Positions 28,393 through 39,067 of a stretch of DNA of 41,380 nucleotides are shown piece by piece. The notes beneath the pieces are model-generated. The model was not told where the DNA came from. It worked only from the letters and a program-made list of their open reading frames with translations, and ran no database searches. Position 1 is the first letter of the stretch. The number at the start of each line of letters is the position of its first letter. The translations under genes were made by a program, and so were the position numbers. The DNA is from Lepiota brunneoincarnata (taxonomy: Eukaryota; Basidiomycota; Agaricomycetes; Agaricales; Agaricaceae): positions 1 through 41,380 of the forward strand of contig JAEBUN010000091.1 of assembly GCA_023014365.1 (NCBI GenBank), in the 5' to 3' direction.

Positions 28393-31300
28393 TCATTTCC
28401 TTAAGCCTATAAGATCACAGAACTTCTCCACCTTGACTCAGGCAAGAGGTTTTGTAAGCAGATCAGCTGGCATGTCATTAGTAGACAGGTGCTCAAGCTG
28501 TAGCTTTTTCATTGCCACCTTCTCCCTCAACCAATAATAACCCATGTCCAAGTGTTTCATCCTCCCATGGTGATCAGGGTTTTTGGCAACAGACATTGCA
28601 GACTGGCTATCAGTGTATAGTACTGATGGGGCACATGGAGTATATCCAAGCTCTCCTAGCAATTTTTGCATCCACAGGATTTCTTTTCCAGCTTCATTTC
28701 CAGCCACATACTCTGCTTCAGTAGTTGACTTGGTGACTACAGGTTGAAGCTTGCTTCTCCAACACACAACCCCCTGACCCAGCTTCACCAAATATCCTGT
28801 TGTGGATTTGCGAGAGTCCTTGTCTCCTCCATGATCAGCATCACAATATGTCACAAACATCCTATCACCAATACTGGAGTCAGATCCATATGTGAGCTTA
28901 TAGTCCAATGTACCCCTTAAGTATCGGAACAGGTGTTTAACAGCTGACCAATGAGCCATTCCAGGGTTAGCATTGAAGCGTGCTAGTACCCCTACAGCAT
29001 AAGCAATGTCCGGACGTGTTGTAGTGGCCAAATACATGAGAGAGCCAACAGCATTCATGTAAGGGATATTAACCATCTTTTGCTTTTCCTCTGGAGTTTT
29101 TGGACAGTCATCTAGTGTAAGGACCTTATTAGGTATCATGGGTGTTGTTCGTGGTTTGCACTCTGTCATTCCAAACTCTTCCAACTTCTTTAGAATATAT
29201 TGACGTTGGGACAGTGTCAATATGTGCTGTTGCCTATCTCGTTTGATTTCAACACCCAATAAGAACGATGTTTCACCTAGGTCCCTCAATTTGAAATGTG
29301 AAGATAATTCTTCCACAAACTGGTCCATTTTCTCAACAGATTTTGATGCAATTGTGATGTCATCCACAAACACAGGGACGATTACCCGTACATCATCCCG
29401 GGCATAGAGGTAAACTGATGGATCACTGTGCAACCTATGGAAATTCATCCCTTCCATTACAGTTGCAAGTTTTTCACTCCACAGACGAGGTGACTGCTTT
29501 AACCCATATAGGGACTTGTTCAGTTTACAAACATACTCTGAACCCCCTTGCTCAAACCCTTCTGGCTGCTTCATATATACTTCAGCATCAATATCACTAT
29601 TGATAAAAGCATGAGATATGTCCACAGTATGCAGATTTAGGTCTTCAATAGCAGCCAGAGCAAGTATAGTTCGGATGGTACTCTGATGCATAGTTGATGC
29701 AAAGGTTTCAAAATAATCTTGTCCTGGTCGCTGACTAAATCCCTTTGCTACAATATGGGCTTTGTAACGCTCTATAGAGCCATCTGCATTGTGTTTAACC
29801 TTGAACACCCATTTAGACCCAATTGCTTTCTCCCCTGGAGGCAGTGGTACAAGTGACCAAGTTCCATTTGTGAGGTGGGCATTAATCTCCTCTAGTGCTG
29901 CCTCATGCCATTTATCACCCTCACCATTTGGTCGCTCTAATGCCTCAGAGTATGACTGTGGTTCCATCTCTTGGCTATACTGAGCATTCTGTTGCTCATC
30001 CTCTGATTCTGAGTCAGTGACCAGTGGTTTAGGCTCTCTATGCTTCCAATATCCTAATGGGCGTGCCACATTCCGTTTGGGCTTTCGAATAGCAATTGGT
30101 CTAGAGTCAATTTCAGGTTCACTTGGTAGGCCTTCTCTGATATCATCATCCTGTTCATCATTTGCTTCAACTTGTCCAGTTGGTGGTATTTGTACACATG
30201 GAGTCAATGGGTCAGTGAGTGGTACCAGGATTGGTTCAGGGGCTGGTAGAACAGGTTCCTTATCATTTATATCATTAGGTTGTAATTGGTGATGGAGAGG
30301 ACCATTTAAACCAATACGCTCATCAAACTCTGCACGTTCACTGATAACTATTTTCTTTGTAACAGGATTGTAAAATTTCCACCCCTTATATCCTTCAGGA
30401 TACCCAATGAATACACACTTTTCCATATGACTTCCAAGTGGTGACCTTTTATCCTTTTGGATATGGACATATGCAATACACCCCCAAACTCTAAGATGAC
30501 TAACATCAGGTTTCTTGCCATACCATGCCTCATATGGTGTCATACTTGGCAGTACAGATGTGGGACAGCAATTCCAAACATGAACAAGTGCAGCAAGACA
30601 TTCACCCCAGTACCCCTTTGACAGATTAGCTTCTGAGATCATAGCTGTGATCCTTTCATTAAGTGTTCTGTTTGCTCGTTCAGCAACACCATTTTGTTGT
30701 GGCCTATTTCGCACAGTATATTGTCTAGCAATGCCACAATCATCAAGGAACTTGATAAAGTTTGATCCCATATATTCACCCCCTTTGTCACATCGGAAGG
30801 TTTTCAGAGTGTGTCCAGTTTGATTTTCTGCAAACACTTTAAACCGCTTGAATGCATCAAATACATCACTCTTTCTCTTTAAGGGTATGACAACCCGAGA
30901 TCAAGAGAAGTCATCAATAAATGTAACCCAATAATTGAAACCACCCAATGATGTTACTGATACTTGGTGAAGATCAGAGTGAACAAGTTCTAATGACTGT
31001 GATGCTCTATGTTCTGAAGGGGGGAATGGGTTTGCATGCATTTTTCCTGCTAGACATGGCTCACAGATTGGATCAGGCTTCTCAGATGAGCTTACTGTCA
31101 TTCCACTAACTATGTCACTTTTGATCATCCGTTTGATGTCCTCATAGTTGTGATGCCCAAGCCGTTTATGCCACAGAGATAGATTCAGAGGGAGAGTTGA
31201 TGCAATATGAACATTTTCTATATTTTCTACAGTAGAACCATCAAGATAACCAGTAGTACCTTTAACTGAACCAGTAAATAGTAATTGGTCTTTTTGGAAG

Positions 31301-32448
31301 AACTGTAGTTTATCAAGAGAAATGTGAACATCAATCCCTTTATGAAGAGTTAGGTATAGAACAGCAAGAAGATTACTCCGTAATGCCGGAACATGTAGTA
31401 CTCTGGTAAATTCAACATCTCTTTCTAATTGTCCATTAATAACTGGTCTGAAGATAACATGTCCAATACCCTCTGAATATACAATACTGTTGTCCGCAAG
31501 TCGAACAGGAACTCTAAATGGAGTGTAATCTTGTAACCAGCTTTTATGAGGGGTCATATGAGAAGAGGCCCCTGTGTCTATAATCCAATGGAAACTATTA
31601 GATGATGTAAAGCATGCCTCAAAACCAGAAAGAGTACTTGCCACATGAGCCGACTCTGGCATCTTCTCCCCACTTTCCTCAACTCTGTGTACCTCTGCTG
31701 TATTTGTCCCAACTTTGTCTTTGTGATCATGACACACTCTCGCAATATGCCCCACTTTGCCACAGACATAGCAAGTGACTACAACCCCTGGTGTCTTTGG
31801 TTTCCATTTTTTCTTTCCTCCAAAGCCTCCCACTATTGCCCGATTGGCTATCTCTGTTCGCTTTTGACGATTGAGGTCCTCATTTCGGAAGGCAGCAAGG
31901 ACAGTTGACTTGGTCAATTTGTCCTGTAGTAGTAGTGCTGTTGACAGGTGCACATAGTCCTCTGGTAATGCTCGAATCAACGCCATGCATTGTAGTTCCT
32001 CATCAAGATTGGTAATGGTGAACTTGGTAGGATGTAAATCCTGTATAGTTGCCATTGCCTTCTCTATTCGTGTCCCCAGATCAACTAATGATTCCTCATC
32101 ATTCTTATGAATGGAGAAGAGATCATCATATGCATTGAATCGAGCACCAGGTTTCTTGGACTGATGCACCTCCTCAAGCTTCTTCCACATTTCAACTGGT
32201 TCCCCCACTAAATCTCGAACATGCACCCTCTGGTCACGATCCAGTAACAGATATATGTCACCAGCAGCCTTTTGCACCTTCAATTCCCAAGCATCTATAT
32301 TCCCCTGATCCTTTTCAGGCTTTTTCTCCTTCCCACTGACCACATTCCACAATCCCTTTGACATCAACCATGCCTGCATTTCACCTGACCACTCTCCATA
32401 GTTGGAGTTGGTAAGAGGTGTAATTCTAGCACTGACTGAGTCAGACAT
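28393..32448 (-). pseudogene. pol: Copia Gag-Pol polyprotein with two in-frame TGA codons
   Basis: The most plausible start is MSDSVSAR at 32448; an in-frame ATG at 32574 would add 42 hydrophobic residues. The frame has 1352 codons including stop. Gag core: residues 10-200, knuckle CYVCGKVGHIARVC (226-239). Protease: WIIDTGASSHM (Asp 291). Integrase: HKRLGHH...CEPC zinc domain and the DDE acids in LVHSDL, CDKGGEY and VAERANR. RT: TVDISHAF and FVDDITI. RNase H: YCDADHGG, STTEAEY, LYTDSQSA. All catalytic residues seen are kept. TGA at 30901-30903 follows FIDDFS, where copia proteins have Arg. A second TGA at 28438-28440 follows TKPLA, after which VKVEKFCDLIGL reads to the natural TGA at 28393. 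Both fit CGA to TGA. Confidence 0.93.
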
Positions 32449-32600
32449 AGTGATATCCAATAAATCCCCAATAAACTCGCAATAAAAGCGCAATAAACTC
32501 GCAATAAAAGCGCAATATGGTGGCAATAAGCCAATAGTCACAGTAGCAGCAATATGCAGCAGTATCCCCAACAATCAATGATTAAAATGGTGTAGAGCCG

Positions 32601-32612
32601 GGGCCCATAACC
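32601..32612 (-). other. Copia primer-binding site (initiator tRNA-Met half-molecule type)
   Basis: On the minus strand GGTTATGGGCCC directly follows the 5' LTR. Its complement GGGCCCATAACC matches the anticodon arm (CAT anticodon) of eukaryotic initiator tRNA-Met, as in Drosophila copia, which uses a 5' half tRNA as primer. Confidence 0.8.
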
Positions 32613-32950
32613 TGTTGAACTGAGTAGAGTCAATAGTATCAGTGACACACTGATCACTAGTCACTAGCTCAAGTTGATCAACAATCACTGATATATTCAC
32701 ACGTTGTTAATAATAGTGTGATTTGATAAGCCCACTGATTTGGTCAAGTGTAAAGGTTCTTTGTATGTAACTCCCCTTCACATAATAGGATTTGGCTAGT
32801 CTAAGGTCCCATCCTGTCAAAATGGACACGAGGCGTGAAACTCGGTGTCCACTAATTGACATCCCCAAGGGATGGGTGTACATAACAACTAATTACTTAT
32901 ATATCATAATTTGTTACTAACTAATAAGTGATCTGTCACTTTATTTAACA
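32613..32950 (-). repeat. Copia 5' LTR
   Basis: 338 bp, identical by eye to 27955-28292. On the minus strand it contains TATATAAG (about 32897-32904), a likely TATA box. Confidence 0.97.
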
Positions 32951-32955
32951 GTGTC
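32951..32955. repeat. Target-site duplication (right) of copia
   Basis: GTGTC, identical to 27950-27954. Confidence 0.95.
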
Positions 32956-33820
32956 CTCCACCTCCTGGTCATACAAGTGGAAGTGGACCTGGCCCAGGTA
33001 CACATCCAAGAGACGATGCCCCAGCCAAGCCTCCGGCGCAACGGCATCAAAGGGCCCGGCAAGGGCAGAAAGACGCTGGTTAGCATCGACAACAGGCCCC
33101 TTCACCTTGATCATCAGGACACTGCGTGGGAAGTGGCAGATGGCCCGCAGCTGCCCTCGCAAACACGAGGTCGATCATGGTAGAAGCAAGCCCCTCCTCA
33201 AAGGGGAAGTGCATGGGGCCCGGGTTCTCAGGGAGTGAGAGATCCAGGCCCAACGAGTCCGCCGTTTCCAGCAGGGAGGCGGCAGCAGCGGGATTGTGAG
33301 GAGCCCACGGGTCCCACTGCGGCGAGCGGCAGTTAAAGTCCCCCGACAGGAGGGCACACTGCGGGAGAGAGTCAACGGCATCCGCCAGATAGTGAATGCC
33401 CAACTGCCTGTCGTCCAAGTAGACATTGAGGAAGTACACAGCCTCCCCATGTAGAAACATGGAGACTGCCATGACGTCACAGTGGTCGACAACATCACGT
33501 CGAAGCGAGGGCCGGAGCCGCATCATCCGGTTATGGACGTACGCCATAACCCGAGGAGGCTGATCCGGGGAAGAAGGAGGGCGGAACAGGCACAGCCACT
33601 CCAGATGCTTAGGCGCCCCAACCTCATCCCTGTCAGGGTCAGAGGAAGACGGAACGCAGCGAATGGAGTGCCAAGGCAGCTCCTGTAATAAGAACATATC
33701 CACTTCAGACTTGAATTGTTCTAGCAAAGTGTCCACAAGAATATAACTACAAAATACATTCTGTGACCATATACGACATGCTCCCCTCAACCTCCTAGGT
33801 TCCTGACGGACCCTATTCAT
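32951..33820 (-). pseudogene. LINE family 2 ORF2 5' part: endonuclease joined to post-RT linker
   Basis: ATG at 33820, overlapping the ORF1 TGA as ATGA. Endonuclease: LLQELPWH, LLSGDFNCRSPQWD and STMIDLVF with Asn, Glu and Asp in place. At about 33113 the sequence leaves the endonuclease (the plus-strand copy continues to SDHCPLW). It jumps to a segment resembling the linker between RT and RNase H (GHRLLDVYLGQVHFHLY against GLRLLDRFLEWIKFMLY of family 1). The whole RT and the SDH motif are therefore missing, and the join is out of frame with TAA soon after. It ends at the copia insertion. Confidence 0.85.
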
Positions 33821-35647
33821 TGGGGTAAGTGAGGTTGATGCGGCGGGGAATGAACCCTTACCGGAGAATCATACCAGTGCTCAATCCACTCCCAATCGAA
33901 GCGGTGAGCCCAGAATGGGCAGGCCAAAGCTGAAGCAGCATGAGTGCCACCGTAATTTATGCAGACGGGAGTGTGAGGGCAGGGACGGTCAGCGGGGGTG
34001 GGGGCAATGGGCGGCCTGTGGTTGGGCTGCCCCTTGCAACATGACGCAAACGCCCGATGGTTAGTTGGGGAATGCGGGCCACCGCAGTAAGAGCAGCGGA
34101 TAGCCTCACATCGGCAGGCTAGAGAGGGGTGCCCCCACTTCCAGCAGCACTGGCAGAGGGGGATGCTGGGGTTGGCCTTCACGGGAATAATCCTGCACAG
34201 AGTGCCGTCGATGGTGATGACCCGCTGAGAGACAGTCTTTGCATTGGAACCCTGTTGAGAGTCCCATATCTCAAAGAACACGGTCGCCGTGTCAGCAGCG
34301 CGCGAGTTCTTGACGATGCGTGGCCTGGTGGCCAGCACAAAATATTCAGACCACACAGAGCGCTGCATGGCCTTGACAACCCTGTTGGGTGTGAGCCAGG
34401 GCTGACCACCCCTGGAACATAGGCGCATTGAGGAGCTTGAGGTAGCTCTTCGACCGAGGGAGGTTCGCGTCCACGACGGCTTGAGGCCAGTTTGCGCGGA
34501 CCACGTTCCTGAATGTGCCAATGTCCAGTTTGCTAGGCATGGCAGTGGTGTAGTACATATGCTACATGTGCGTCCATCTGCTGGACCCGCTCAATGCAAA
34601 TGAGCAAGCCCGCAGAAGCCAGAGCAGTGGCAGCCACCCAATGTATCTCCACGCAGACAATGGGGCCCAGATTAACCAGGAGACCGCCCCCTGCAAGGGT
34701 GAGCATGACCTGCTTGCACAAAGGTCCGGATGTAGTCATCCTAGGCTTGGGAGCCTTGGGTGGCTGCTGGGCGGCTGCCACCTGCCGATGAAATGAGACC
34801 ACCTTGTGGGAAGGCAGCCCCAGAAGAGCATGCGCCAGGTTGACAAGACCTGACGGAGATGAGACAGCCACAGCTGCATAAGAGCGGGGCGGGGAACGAA
34901 GCTTGGTAGCCAAGTTGACACACGGAGGGGGGGGACTGGGAGGTGGCCTCACAGCCAACCAAGCCCTGTCTGCCACCGACAGCGGGGGAATGAGGGCAGC
35001 CTGCACCGCCCTGATGTGAGATGGCTGCTGCCCCACACTGGGGTTGCGAACCACTGAAACAGAATTGCCCAACCCCGTACAGGCCAGGTTCCTGAAGAAT
35101 TGCTGAGTGGGTGCCAGCTGTGCATACCCAGCAGGAAAACGCCCCAAATCCTCCGGTGGGGGGGGGAGGCAGGGGGGGGTTACCCTCCACAGGGGGGTGG
35201 CGAGAGCCACCCGCCTGTGGAGTGCCATCCACCTCCATAGAAGCCACAGAGGCCCTAGGAGAGGGGGCGTGCATACTGCCAGCCACCCCGACAGGGGCAG
35301 CTGCCATAGCAGAGTCCGGCCGTTTGCCCTTCCCTTGTGCAGGGGTAGGGGTGCTTGGCCTGGACTGACCATACACCTCAGAGGCCCACTCATGGAGCCT
35401 GTGGGTGCACTCACCCTCCTTGAAGGGGACATCATCCCAGTCATACTCCTCCACCTCATGGAAGAGCCTGGCCAGGGAGCGGGCGACCTCTGACCTGCTA
35501 CCATCAGAAAAAGGGGCCCTTCTGGCTCTCTCCAGCCATAGGGCGACCGTGTTGAGCGTGTCCTCCACTATCCCAGCCTCACCCTCTACATTCATAGTAC
35601 CATGAGAGAGGGCAAGAAAGGTGGGGACGAAGTTGGGATCCTCCTCC
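33817..35647 (-). pseudogene. LINE family 2 ORF1 (Gag-like, zinc knuckles), frameshifted
   Basis: Minus-strand ORF1 from the EEDP block to TGA at 33817-33819. It carries a conserved region (VEGEAGIV, LARLFHEVEEYDWD), a Pro/Ser-rich middle and a central block (KQVMLTLAGGGLLVNLGPI). C-terminal knuckles are CQCCWKWGHPSLAC, CSYCGGPHSPTNH and CINYGGTHAASALAC (third Cys replaced by Tyr). Frameshifts lie at the G-rich run near 35165, near 34560 and near 34415. The N-terminus is missing because a LINE derivative joins at 35648. Confidence 0.85.
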
Positions 35648-35971
35648 TTTTTTTTTTTTTTTTTTTTTAAATCTCCAATTTATAACGCGGGCCACGTAGG
35701 GAGGCTGCGTGCAGCTACTAACTATGGTACAACCCGAGCTGTAAGCTACAGGGTATCTGTACATACAATGTATGACTGCGGATGCAGGCATGCGTTTCCC
35801 CATGCCTAGGACGAAGCCGCCCTGAGTGAACGGAGGCGGGAGGACGGCTGCTGCCTAGCGCGCAGTGCGGGAACCAGACCGGAGCGAGTTCCCCCCCCAA
35901 ATGCTGCCCAAAGACAGCGGGGGAATAACCAATGCCCCAGCCCGACCCCAACCGGGCGCCAGGCAGAGCTA

Positions 35972-36166
35972 CTAGCCAATACCCCCCGGGGGGGGCCCAG
36001 CCCTCTCAGCGAATGCAAACGTGGTTGGGGACGCCTCGAGGAAAGTGATGAGGGCCTCGACCGTAGCCGGGACCCCCACCATGGAGTGCCTAGGGCAGCT
36101 CTGGAATACGTGCTCACGAGTCTCCTCCCAAAACCCGCAGCAACAGGAGTAATCCTCCTGTGAGAA
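35972..36166 (-). pseudogene. LINE ORF2 C-terminal relic in derivative 2
   Basis: FFSQEDYSCCCGFWEETREHVFQSCPRH then EALITFLEASPTTF, ending GGIG and TAG at 35972-35974. It keeps the C-terminal zinc-like motif. The open frame extends upstream through the leader, so a short fusion peptide of up to 145 residues is possible but probably not functional. Confidence 0.75.
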
Positions 36167-36177
36167 AAAACGAGTGA

Positions 36178-36312
36178 GTAGACCTTGGAGGCATGCGCAA
36201 AGGACTTTAAGATCGGTGATCAAGCTAGCAGAGCTCGTTGCAGAGGACAATAGTAGGGATAGGTGGTGGCTGTGCAAGCAAGTTGATGGTGGTTGAAGTC
36301 CAAGAAGGGATG
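36178..36312. repeat. Left arm of an imperfect inverted repeat (LINE 5' leaders)
   Basis: About 135 bp, the reverse complement of 36797-36933 with scattered differences. Both arms are the family 2 5' leader plus the first ORF1 codons. Confidence 0.8.
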
Positions 36313-36316
36313 GGTG

Positions 36317-36790
36317 GCCTGTCCTCTCAGTTGGCTTGTTTTCACGGCTATGCCCCCTCTTACCATCCCCTATCCTCTTGGTCCCTTGTGGGCGTGCCCT
36401 CATTTTCAAGTGGGAGACTCCCTACTCGCAAGGGGGTATTTGGGGGAAGCGCACTCACTACAGGTTTCACGAGAGCTTGGCGAGGAGCATGGTTGTCCCA
36501 CTGCAAACCCGCCCAGGACGTGCCCAGGGGGACTCCTAACCCATTTTGGCCAGCCAGGGATCCACTGACCCCAGCAGAGACCACCCAGAATCGCCAGCTC
36601 ATCAGGTGGCCAGCATATCCAGCTATTAAGCACCTTTGCCAAGGGTGCACCCAACTCCCCAACAACCCCAGACAGCCCCAGGATGCTCCAGAAGGGTGAA
36701 GAGAGGTGGAATAGTGTAGACAACCCACTAAGAATGGGACGGCTGCCTGTAGATTAGGAGTAGAAAATAATATAAGAGGGGGATGATGGT
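36317..36790 (-). repeat. LINE derivative 5' core, inverted copy of 7498-7980
   Basis: Same 480-bp block in the opposite orientation, again at the 5' end of an internally deleted LINE. It lies between the two inverted leader arms. Confidence 0.8.
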
Positions 36791-36796
36791 GGTAAG

Positions 36797-36933
36797 CATC
36801 CCTTCTTGGACTTCAACCACCACAAACTCGGTGCACAGCCACAGCCTACCCCTACTCATCGTCTTATACAACGAGCTCTAGTGGTCTGATCATCAATCTT
36901 AAAGTCTAACATGCATGCCTCCAAGGTCTACAC
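36797..36933. repeat. Right arm of the inverted repeat (LINE 5' leader)
   Basis: Partner of 36178-36312; includes the ORF1 ATG at 36915 and the codons PPRST. Confidence 0.8.
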
Positions 36934-39067
36934 GCTCCTCTCAGGGGGCAGGAGCTCCTCTGCTGGCAGATTCTTCATCGCCAGACCCTCTCGCCATGGC
37001 CATCTCTCGCACTCAGGACGCCCCCCCCGGCCCCTCTCGGCCCAGCCCCAGTTCTGCATCGCAAGCTGTGGTCCCTGCTCCAGCTGCTGAGGCTCTCAAA
37101 AGGCCTCACGAGTCCACTGTTTACCTGGATGACGCTTCAGTGACCCCTCGTCCCAAGTGTACCCACACGCCCAAGCCGTCCGCCTCCTTCAGGCAGGACC
37201 TCGACCTCGAATCGGTCTCCAGTTCAGCTAGGATGGCGGTCGACACCGCTGGCCCCGAGCCGTCCCCTGGCCCTGCTTTTGCTATGGATGAGGAGGAGGA
37301 TCCCGGGTTCACCCCCACCTTTCTCGCTCTCTCTTGCAGTCTTGCGAGTGTGGAGGGTGAGGCTGGGATCGTGGCAGATGCACTCGACATGGTTGCCCTC
37401 TGGCTGGAGAGAGCCAGGAGGGCCCCTTTCTCTGATGGCGGCAGGTTGGAGGTTGCCCGCTCCCTAGCCAGACTCTTCCATGAGGTGGAGGAGTATGACT
37501 GGGATAATGTCCCCTTCACGGAGGGCAAGCACACCCATAGGCTCCACGAGTGGGCCTCTGAGGTGTATGGTCAGTCCAGGCTGAGCACCCCCACCCCTGC
37601 ACAAGGGAGGGGCAAACAGCCAGACTCTGCTGCAGCGGCTGCCCCTGTCGGGGTGGCCGGCAGTATGCACGCCCCCTCTCCTAGGGCCTCTGTGGCGTCT
37701 ATGGAGGTGGATGGCACTCTGCGGGCGGGTAGCTCTTGCTGCCCCCCTGTGGAGGGTAACCTCCCCCTGCCTCCCCCCCCAGCAGAGGATTTGGGGCGAT
37801 TTCCTGCTGGTTATGCGTGTCCGGCGCCTACCCAGCAATTCTTCAGGAACCTGGCCCGTACGGGGTTGGGCAATCCTGTTCCAGTGGCTCGCAACCCCGG
37901 TGCAGGGCAGTGGCCATCTTGCATCAGGGCGGCGCATGCCGCCCTTGTCCCCCCACTGTCAGCGGCAGACAGGGCTCGGCTGGCTGCTAGGCCGCCCCCC
38001 GGTCCCCCCCCTCCACATGTCAACCTGGCTACCAAGCCTCGTTCCCCACCCCGCTCTTATGTGGCCATGGCTGTCTCTTCCCCATCAGGTCTTGTCAACC
38101 TGGCGTGTGCTCTTCCGGGGCTGCCTTCCCATAAGGTGGTCTCATTTCATTGGTAGGTGGCAGCCGCCCAGCAGCCACCCAAGGCTCCCAAGCCTAGGAT
38201 GACTACATCCAGACCTTCGCACAAGCAGGTCATGCTCACCCTCGCAGGGGGTGGTCTCCCGGTTAATCTAGGCCCCATTGTCTGCGCAGAGATTCATCGG
38301 GTGGCGGCCACTGCTCTGGCTTCTGCGGGCTTGCTCGTTCGCATTGAGCGGGTCCAGCGGATGGACGCACATGTAGCTTGCTACACCACCGCCATGCCCA
38401 GTGAACTGGACATTGGCACCATCAGGAACGTGGTCCGCGCAAACTGGCCTCAGGCCGTCGTGGACGCGAACCTCCCTCGGTCGAAGAGCTACCTCAAGCT
38501 CCTCAATGCACCTATGTTCCAGGGTGGTCAGCCCTGGCTCACGCCCGACAGGGTTGTCGAGGCCATGCAGCGCTCTGTATGGTCTGAGTATTTTGTGTTG
38601 GCCACCAGGCTGCACATCGTCAAGAACTCGAGGGCCACTGTGTTCTTTGAGATCTGGGACTCTCAACAGGGCTCCAACGCAAAGACTATCTCTCAGCGGG
38701 TCATCACTATCGACGGCACTCCGTGTAAGATTATCCCCATGAAGGCCAACCCCGGTGTCCCCCTCTGCCAGTGTTGCTGGAAGTGGGGGCATCCCTCTCT
38801 GGCCTGCAGACATTCCCCGGCTAACCACTGGGCGTTTGCGTCATGCTGCAAGGGCCAGCCCAACCATAGGCCACCCATTGCCCTGACCCCCACTGACCGT
38901 CCCTGCCCTCATGCCCCTATTTGCGTGAATTGCAGCGGCGCTCATGCTGCTTTGGCTTCGGCCTGCCATTCTGGGCTCACCACTTTGATCGGGAGTGGAT
39001 TGAGCGCCAGTATGATTCTCCGGTAAGGGTTCGTTCCCCGCCGCGTCAACCTCACTTACCCCAATGA
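36915..39067 (+). pseudogene. LINE family 2 ORF1 (one nonsense codon, small deletions, frameshift)
   Basis: ATG 36915 (MPPRSTRSSQ). The alternative ATG at 36911 is in another frame. The N-terminal 150 residues are Ser/Pro/Ala-rich; then the VEGEAGIV block, a Pro-rich middle, KQVMLTLAGGGLPVNLGPI and knuckle CQCCWKWGHPSLAC. TAG at 38154-38156 splits the frame; the minus-strand copy has CAG there, and the preceding TGG is CGG. Two in-frame deletions near 38635 and 38815 remove part of the second knuckle. A one-base shift near 38970 displaces the end; the proper frame resumes and stops at TGA 39065-39067, overlapping the ORF2 ATG. Confidence 0.88.

Larger units (their letters stand above)
27955..32950 (-). 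mobile_element. Ty1/copia element, 4996 bp, near-intact
   Basis: Two 338-bp LTRs that appear identical by eye, GTGTC duplication, one Gag-Pol frame with two TGA codons, a primer site matching initiator tRNA-Met, and a polypurine tract. The 5' LTR is on the right because the element lies on the minus strand. It interrupts LINE family 2 ORF2. The sequence looks AT-richer than its neighbours. Identical LTRs imply the most recent insertion in the window. Confidence 0.97.
26650..35647 (-). mobile_element. LINE family 2 copy, RT domain deleted, split by copia
   Basis: Reading the minus strand: ORF1 (35647-33817), ORF2 endonuclease (33820 to about 33113), post-RT linker (33112-32951), copia insertion, RNase H and C-terminus (27954-27010), 3' UTR and poly(A) of 22 (26671-26650). 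It was inserted into a family 1 RT gene. Its own 5' end is replaced at 35648 by an internally deleted LINE derivative. Confidence 0.85.
35648..36794 (-). mobile_element. Second internally deleted LINE derivative (about 1.15 kb)
   Basis: Minus strand, 5' to 3': 480-bp 5' core (36790-36317), a family 2-like leader with ATG CCT CCA at about 36194, a jump near 36170 into the ORF2 C-terminus, 3' UTR and 21 A (35668-35648). It lacks all catalytic domains. It is inserted in family 2 ORF1 at the EEDP codons; the expected right duplication is not found because a plus-strand LINE begins there. Confidence 0.8.

Noticed and set aside
32601..32612. A tRNA gene fragment at the copia edge
   Set aside because: Only the 12-nt anticodon-arm match is present with no acceptor or T arm; position beside the LTR explains it as a primer site.
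35648..36933. Twin-primed inversion of a single LINE
   Set aside because: The plus-strand part continues through ORF1 and RT for more than 4.5 kb and the minus-strand part has its own complete 3' end, so two separate insertions are involved.
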